A stretch of 18,281 nucleotides of DNA from the NCBI GenBank assembly GCA_050291725.1, contig JBNKKH010000029.1:1-18281 (forward strand), written 5' to 3'. Position 1 is the first letter of the stretch, and the number at the start of each line of letters is the position of its first letter. The translations under genes were made by a program, and so were the position numbers. A model generated the notes under the pieces. It ran no database searches. It was not told the origin of the DNA and was given only the letters and a program-made list of their open reading frames with translations. This document shows, piece by piece, positions 13,971 through 18,281 of the stretch. The DNA is from JAAGZL01 sp050291725. GTDB taxonomy: Bacteria; Pseudomonadota; Gammaproteobacteria; Chromatiales; Chromatiaceae.

Positions 13971-15059
13971 ATGCAAAATAACAGTACAAAAACAGTAGAT
14001 GTTGCTTTAGGTGAGCGTTCATATCCGATCCATATCGGTCGTGGAATCCTGAGTAATTCAGAGCTATATAGAGATCATATTCACGGGAAACAGGTACTGT
14101 TGGTCAGTAATGAAACTGTTGCGCCGCTCTATCTTGAGCAGGTCAAAGCAGCATTAGCGCAATTTCAGTGTGAGTCTGTAATTCTTCCTGATGGTGAAAA
14201 GTATAAGACTTTAGATGTTTGGCATAGCATATTTGATGCTTTGCTAAAAAATCGATTTAACCGTCAATGCACGATTGTGGCGCTTGGCGGAGGGGTCGTT
14301 GGTGATATGGCTGGTTTTGCTGCCGCCAGCTATCAACGTGGGGTTAATTTTATTCAGGTTCCGACTACGCTTTTGGCTCAGGTGGACTCCTCTGTAGGGG
14401 GCAAGACTGGAGTTAATCACTCTCTGGGTAAGAATATGATTGGCGCATTTCATCAGCCACAATGCGTTATAGCAGATACAGATACACTTAACACGCTGGA
14501 TGATCGGCAGCTCTCTGCAGGTATAGCTGAGATCATTAAGTATGGCTTGATTAACGATGTGGAGCTGTTCGATTGGTTGGAGCATAATATAGAGTCTCTG
14601 CTATCTCGTAACCCCGAGGCCTTGGCTTTTGCAATCGAGAGGTCATGTATCGACAAGGCGCAAGTGGTAGCGGCAGATGAGCTGGAAGCTGGACAGCGTG
14701 CTTTGCTGAATTTGGGCCATACCTTTGGGCATGCAATTGAGACTGGCGTGGGCTATGGCGCGTGGCTGCATGGAGAGGCTGTGGGTGCAGGAATGTGTAT
14801 GGCAGCAAAACTTTCGATGGAACATGGCTGGATAACTCAACAGGAAGAGGCGCGAATTACTGCTCTAGTTGGGAAATCAGGACTGCCAACAGAGCCGCCG
14901 GGGGAGCTTAGCGTAGATCAGATGCTAGAGCTCATGGCGGTTGACAAAAAGGTTCAGGATGGAAACCTAAGACTGGTATTGATGAAGGGAATAGGCAGCT
15001 CTCTCGTCACAGACAGATTTGATTTAGACAGGCTAAAACATACTCTGAACTCATACTGA
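13971..15059 (+). CDS. aroB: 3-dehydroquinate synthase AroB
   Basis: Converts DAHP to 3-dehydroquinate, the second step of the shikimate pathway, using NAD+ and a divalent metal. The 362-residue protein is of normal length. LPDGEKYKTL (72-81) and ALGGGVVGDMAGF (104-116) form the NAD-binding half, followed by TTLLAQVDSSVGGKTGVN (132-149) and KNMIGAFHQP (154-163). Metal ligands are Glu187 (AGIAEIIKYG), His250 (NLGHTFGHAIE) and His267 (WLHGEAV). All are present, so it should be active. It begins 8 bp after aroK with no obvious Shine-Dalgarno, suggesting coupling to aroK translation. damX follows 16 bp downstream. Confidence 0.97.
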   Translation: MQNNSTKTVDVALGERSYPIHIGRGILSNSELYRDHIHGKQVLLVSNETVAPLYLEQVKAALAQFQCESVILPDGEKYKTLDVWHSIFDALLKNRFNRQCTIVALGGGVVGDMAGFAAASYQRGVNFIQVPTTLLAQVDSSVGGKTGVNHSLGKNMIGAFHQPQCVIADTDTLNTLDDRQLSAGIAEIIKYGLINDVELFDWLEHNIESLLSRNPEALAFAIERSCIDKAQVVAADELEAGQRALLNLGHTFGHAIETGVGYGAWLHGEAVGAGMCMAAKLSMEHGWITQQEEARITALVGKSGLPTEPPGELSVDQMLELMAVDKKVQDGNLRLVLMKGIGSSLVTDRFDLDRLKHTLNSY

Positions 15060-15075
15060 CAATGAGGCATAAGAC

Positions 15076-17112
15076 ATGTCTACGAGCAGATCAAATAACT
15101 TAACGCAAGATGGTGACTTGACTAACAGGGATGCCTATTTTGCCAGCCCAGAGCTCTCACAGCGGGCGGACCTGCTTAGACATTTGACTGAAAACAGCAA
15201 TCTAATTCCCTTGATCAGAGGCGTAGAGGGAATGGGTAAAACTACATTTATTCGGAATCTACTGAGCCTTGCTCCAGAGAACTGGATTCCGGTAAAGGTT
15301 AACGCCGATGTGATGTTGCAGCCAGACGCCTTGCTGGCCTATCTGGCTGATCTGTTTGATCAGGATGATAGAAGCGAGCAGCTGTTTGATGATCTCATTT
15401 CCTATTTTGAAGATCTGCGACATGATGGATTTCTCCCAGTAATTATTGTTGATGATGCGCACTTGCTACCCGAGGCAAGTGTCATTACTTTGCTGAGGCT
15501 ACACGAGAGAAGCAGTGACGAGCGACCATTGGTTCAAATTCTGCTGTTTGCCGAGCCGGAAATAGATGAGCTACTAAAGACCCCGCAACTGCGGGTGATG
15601 AATCTGCAATCCCTGCAGCTATTAGATATGCCAGAATTTACCTTGGAGCAAACAGGGCTTTTTCTTGAGCATCTGTTGTCTGCAAAAGATGCTTCACTTG
15701 TCGATTCCCTAACCGCATCTCAAATAGAGATGATCCACGATGAAACTGGGGGGTTACCTGGGCTTATCAGAGAGCATGCTAAGAGCCTAACGGCATCAAC
15801 AAACCCAGCGCCTAAAACCAAGCAGCAACAGAGCAAATCTCCTAGTATCACGATGATTGGAGGAGGGGTCGTCATTGTTATTGTGCTTCTCATTCTGATA
15901 TATCAGGATGAGATCAACAGCCTGTTCTCTAGAGAAAACGATACGCTGGATACGGTACGAACCGAACTGGCAGAGCCAGAAGGGTATAAGCCGCTCATAT
16001 TACCTGACTCAGAACAGACGACTATTTCTGAACAGGATGAGGATGAATCTGTAAGCCAAGAGTTGCAGGGAACTATAGAAGTCACTGAAGGCAAAGATTC
16101 TGATCTGGGGTCTGCTACTGAAGAAAATAGCAGTGAACTAAAACAGACAGCTACAGATCCTCAAGAGTTGGCAGTTAAGCCTGATGCTACTCAGGATAAA
16201 GTCGAGCAAGCGCAAGTTAATCCAGCTAGCGCTCAAGAGAAGGTACAGTTAAAGAGTGAGGAGGTGTCTGCTGTAGAGGCTTCAGCAACTGCAGAGAAAA
16301 AACAGCAGGCCAAGCCTGCCGATCTAGAGAAAAAGGCAGTGGAAGAAGTGGCTGCCCCTTCTGAACAGCAGAAGCCACAACCCGTTAATGATGCAAAGCT
16401 GGTTACAAAGGGAGAGCCTAAGGCAAGTAAAGCCGCACCAACAGTATCTTCTGGCAAGACGAAGCAGCCAGAGGTTGTGCAAGAGCGGCCTGATGCAAGC
16501 AAACCAGCGCCAAGCATCATCAAGCCACAAATTAAAAAATCTACTAAGCCGCTAGAGGTTAAGAAGAAATCGATTACGCAGCCGGCCAAGCCAGTGGTAA
16601 AAGCTGTTGCTCCAAAAGTAAAAAGCCAGGCTAAACCGGCTGAGGCAGCGCTAGCGGAATCTGTCCAAGGTAGGGCTAAGCCATCTGCGGCTCCAGTAGT
16701 GGAGAGGTCCGTGAGTTTGCCTAAACAAGAGAGTGCGGCTGTTCGTGTAATTGACAAGCCGGCAGCTACGGTGGCCAAGTCGCCAAGAGTTGTATCGAAA
16801 CCAGTTGCAAACAAACTGCTGAGAGAGCAGTGGCTGCTTAATCAGAAGCCATCCAGCTATACAATTCAACTGGCAGGACTTCAGGATGAGAAGGGTGTTG
16901 CCAAATTTATTCAGCGCCACTCACTCTCCGGGACCATAGCCTATTATCGCACTCAACGTAATGGAAAATCCTGGTACCCTGTACTCTATGGGGTTTATCC
17001 AACGAGAATCAGAGCTAATGCGGTACGTGATAACTTGCCTGAAAGTATAGTTAAATCAGGTCCTTGGGTGCGTACACTTAACGCGGTTCAAAAAGATATA
17101 CGAGCCAGGTAG
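15076..17112 (+). CDS. damX: DamX-type protein: AAA ATPase domain, membrane helix, SPOR domain
   Basis: Inner-membrane cell-division-associated protein whose SPOR domain binds denuded septal peptidoglycan. The 678-residue protein has an N-terminal ExeA/AAA-like ATPase (about 20-240) with Walker A GVEGMGKTT at 49-57 and Walker B VIIVDDAH at 122-129. A single membrane helix lies at about 258-276, a very long Ala/Lys/Pro/Glu-rich linker at about 285-590, and a C-terminal SPOR domain at about 595-672 (YTIQLAGLQ, then RNGKSWYPVLYGVY). E. coli DamX is about 430 residues. This one is longer because it keeps a recognisable ATPase region and has a roughly 300-residue linker that can span the periplasm. 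The ATG has GAGG 8 nt upstream. Third gene after aroKB, as in many gammaproteobacteria; what the ATPase energises is unknown. Confidence 0.88.
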   Translation: MSTSRSNNLTQDGDLTNRDAYFASPELSQRADLLRHLTENSNLIPLIRGVEGMGKTTFIRNLLSLAPENWIPVKVNADVMLQPDALLAYLADLFDQDDRSEQLFDDLISYFEDLRHDGFLPVIIVDDAHLLPEASVITLLRLHERSSDERPLVQILLFAEPEIDELLKTPQLRVMNLQSLQLLDMPEFTLEQTGLFLEHLLSAKDASLVDSLTASQIEMIHDETGGLPGLIREHAKSLTASTNPAPKTKQQQSKSPSITMIGGGVVIVIVLLILIYQDEINSLFSRENDTLDTVRTELAEPEGYKPLILPDSEQTTISEQDEDESVSQELQGTIEVTEGKDSDLGSATEENSSELKQTATDPQELAVKPDATQDKVEQAQVNPASAQEKVQLKSEEVSAVEASATAEKKQQAKPADLEKKAVEEVAAPSEQQKPQPVNDAKLVTKGEPKASKAAPTVSSGKTKQPEVVQERPDASKPAPSIIKPQIKKSTKPLEVKKKSITQPAKPVVKAVAPKVKSQAKPAEAALAESVQGRAKPSAAPVVERSVSLPKQESAAVRVIDKPAATVAKSPRVVSKPVANKLLREQWLLNQKPSSYTIQLAGLQDEKGVAKFIQRHSLSGTIAYYRTQRNGKSWYPVLYGVYPTRIRANAVRDNLPESIVKSGPWVRTLNAVQKDIRAR

Positions 17113-17205
17113 AATAAGTAAAAAAACCAGGAGTAGTGAAAAATTACCCGTGGGCTCTGGTCTAAAGGGCCTAACTCTATTATCCTACGCTGTTCTGTGT
17201 AACTA

Positions 17206-17234
17206 ATTTTGGTCGGCATTCTGACATTTTGGTC
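17206..17234 (+). repeat. Two 9-bp direct repeats ATTTTGGTC, 20 bp apart, upstream of gltB
   Basis: ATTTTGGTC occurs at 17206-17214 and again at 17226-17234, an exact 20-bp period, close to two helical turns. A partial third match, TGGTCTA, is at 17158-17164 and again at 17230-17236. Same-face spacing upstream of gltB suggests a regulator site, but no family is recognised. Confidence 0.35.
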
Positions 17235-17253
17235 TAGGGTGCCATGTACACAA

Positions 17254-17282
17254 CTGTCAGCACGTATTGTATTTTTTAATAT
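17254..17282 (+). promoter_or_regulatory. Weak candidate promoter for gltB
   Basis: CTGTCA (17254-17259) and TAATAT (17277-17282) match consensus 4/6 each with 17-bp spacing. They lie 52 bp upstream of the gltB ATG and just downstream of the ATTTTGGTC repeats. Two copies of ATTGCCGG (17281-17288, 17303-17310) follow in the presumed leader. Low confidence; no terminator for damX is visible in this spacer either, so read-through is possible. Confidence 0.3.
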
Positions 17283-17333
17283 TGCCGGTGTTCGATTATG
17301 CGATTGCCGGCCCAGTAGAAGATGAGGTTTGCA

Positions 17334-18281
17334 ATGACCCCAGGGGTTTTACCAACAGAGCAAGGATTGTACGATCCGAAAAATGAACATGACGCCTGTG
17401 GAGTTGGCTTTATAGCAGATATTAAGGGAGTAAAAAGTCACAAAATTGTCCTTCAGGGATTGGAGATACTGGAGAATCTGACTCACCGTGGTGCGGTAGG
17501 CGCAGACCCATTGGCAGGCGACGGCGCTGGTCTGCTTATGCAGATTCCCGATGAGTTCCTGCGTGCAGAGGCAGGTTTTGAACTTCCTCCTGCAGGGGAA
17601 TACGGCGTAGGCATGATCTTTTTGCCACAAAACGATGCCTCCCGTAAGCAGTGCGAAGAGAAGGTTGCTTACTATATTGCTGCCGAGGGCCAGAAGTTTT
17701 TGGGGTGGCGCGATGTACCTGTAGACAATGAGGGCCTGGGCGAGTCGGTCAAGGAGAGCGAGCCGGTCATCCGTCAGATCTTTATTGGTCGTGGCTCCAG
17801 TTGTAGTGATCAGGATGCCTTTGAGCGCAAGCTGTTTGTAATCCGCAAACAGATTGAGAATGAGATCCGTGAATTCGACAGCAATGGTAGCGGGAGTTTC
17901 TATATCGCATCAATGTCCTCCCGAGTGTTACTGTATAAAGGCATGCTGCTTGCTAACCAAGTGGGTGTCTACTACAGCGATCTGGTAGATGAGCGTGTAG
18001 TCAGTGCCCTTGCGCTGGTGCATCAACGTTTCTCCACCAACACCTTTCCTACCTGGAACCTGGCCCATCCTTTCCGCATGATCGCCCATAATGGCGAGAT
18101 CAATACCATGCGCGGAAATGTAAACTGGATGGCTGCTCGTAGGCACACCATGTTCTCTGAGGTCTTGGGAGAAGATCTGGATAAGGTGTGGCCACTAATA
18201 CCAGAGGGACAATCTGATTCTGCCTGTTTCGATAATGCGCTAGAACTTTTAGTACAGGGCGGCTATTCCCTGGCCCACGCC
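17334..18281 (+). CDS. gltB: Glutamate synthase (NADPH) large subunit, N-terminal part (runs off right edge)
   Basis: Large subunit of GOGAT: glutamine + 2-oxoglutarate + reductant give two glutamates. The 316 codons present cover most of the class-II glutamine amidotransferase domain; the full protein is about 1,480-1,550 residues. The nucleophile is Cys22 in NEHDACGVGF, exposed after removal of a 21-residue propeptide, as known for this family. Further signatures are ENLTHRGAVGADPLAGDGAG (47-66), LVHQRFSTNTFPTW (near 228-241), AHPFRMIAHNGEINTMRGN (near 244-262) and EGQSDSACFDNALELL. The ATG has GATGAGG 6 nt upstream. In relatives gltD usually follows, outside this window. Frame is open to the last base. 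Codon use is more G+C-rich than in the neighbouring damX, as for the acl genes. Confidence 0.97.
   Translation, partial: MTPGVLPTEQGLYDPKNEHDACGVGFIADIKGVKSHKIVLQGLEILENLTHRGAVGADPLAGDGAGLLMQIPDEFLRAEAGFELPPAGEYGVGMIFLPQNDASRKQCEEKVAYYIAAEGQKFLGWRDVPVDNEGLGESVKESEPVIRQIFIGRGSSCSDQDAFERKLFVIRKQIENEIREFDSNGSGSFYIASMSSRVLLYKGMLLANQVGVYYSDLVDERVVSALALVHQRFSTNTFPTWNLAHPFRMIAHNGEINTMRGNVNWMAARRHTMFSEVLGEDLDKVWPLIPEGQSDSACFDNALELLVQGGYSLAHA

Noticed and set aside
16233..16814. Long open frame (193 codons) on the minus strand opposite the damX linker
   Set aside because: It is the antisense image of the Ala/Lys/Pro-rich linker; low-complexity composition keeps the frame open. No ribosome site, and residues are a Ser/Thr/Ala/Gly mix without family features.
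15925..16850. Possible tandem repeat array in the damX linker
   Set aside because: Recurring Ala/Lys/Pro/Glu words are visible in the protein, but no DNA unit repeats at a fixed period; it is compositional bias.
17113..17333. CRISPR-like or attachment-site reading of the repeats upstream of gltB
   Set aside because: Repeats are 8-9 bp, only two copies each, with no spacers of even length and no integrase nearby.

Overview
The window reads as chromosome of a gammaproteobacterium. Two thirds of it is the block mrcA (ponA) <- | -> pilM-pilN-pilO-pilP-pilQ, aroK-aroB-damX, gltB, a gene order known from Pseudomonas, Chromatiales-type and related gammaproteobacteria. The other third is a two-subunit ATP citrate lyase of the enlarged 'type II' form plus a monomeric NADP-dependent isocitrate dehydrogenase. 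Type II ATP citrate lyase is known from sulfur-oxidising chemoautotrophs, notably the gammaproteobacterial endosymbiont of vestimentiferan tubeworms and magnetotactic Magnetococcus. A sulfur-oxidising, possibly symbiotic, autotroph is therefore the best guess; this is inference from gene content, and the species cannot be named from the window.

Layout. 1-472 (minus): start of icd, running off the left edge. 473-605: spacer with two perfect hairpins. 606-4675 (minus): aclA and aclB, transcribed aclB-aclA and almost certainly one operon (2 bp between them), with icd following. 4676-4994: AT-rich, gene-free spacer with several short dyads. 4995-8072 (minus): mrcA, encoding the bifunctional penicillin-binding protein 1A, followed by a small gene for a nucleotidyltransferase-like protein whose active-site aspartates look lost. 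8073-8289: divergent AT-rich control region with a good sigma-70-type promoter for pilM. 8290-13301 (plus): the tightly packed pilMNOPQ operon, closed by a strong intrinsic terminator at about 13336-13373. 13432-17112 (plus): aroK, aroB and a damX-type ATPase/SPOR protein. 17334-18281 (plus): first 316 codons of gltB, running off the right edge.

How the genes work together. AclBA with isocitrate dehydrogenase would carry out the citrate-isocitrate-2-oxoglutarate arm of the reductive TCA cycle: NADPH-driven carboxylation of 2-oxoglutarate, and ATP-driven citrate cleavage to acetyl-CoA and oxaloacetate. Aconitase is not in the window. PilM/N/O/P form the inner-membrane alignment complex that links the type IV pilus motor to the PilQ outer-membrane secretin. 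PBP1A and the SPOR-domain DamX act on septal or lateral peptidoglycan, through which the pilus machine must pass. AroK and AroB are consecutive-pathway shikimate enzymes. GltB is the glutamine-dependent glutamate synthase and uses 2-oxoglutarate, the same metabolite isocitrate dehydrogenase handles.

By eye, acl, icd and gltB are richer in G+C and use a more restricted codon set than the pil, aro and damX genes. This fits high expression of the central-metabolism genes, but transfer of the acl cluster cannot be excluded. I found no mobile element, CRISPR array, tRNA or rRNA. Most of the window is conserved core; the acl-icd cluster and its unusual spacers are the part most worth attention.
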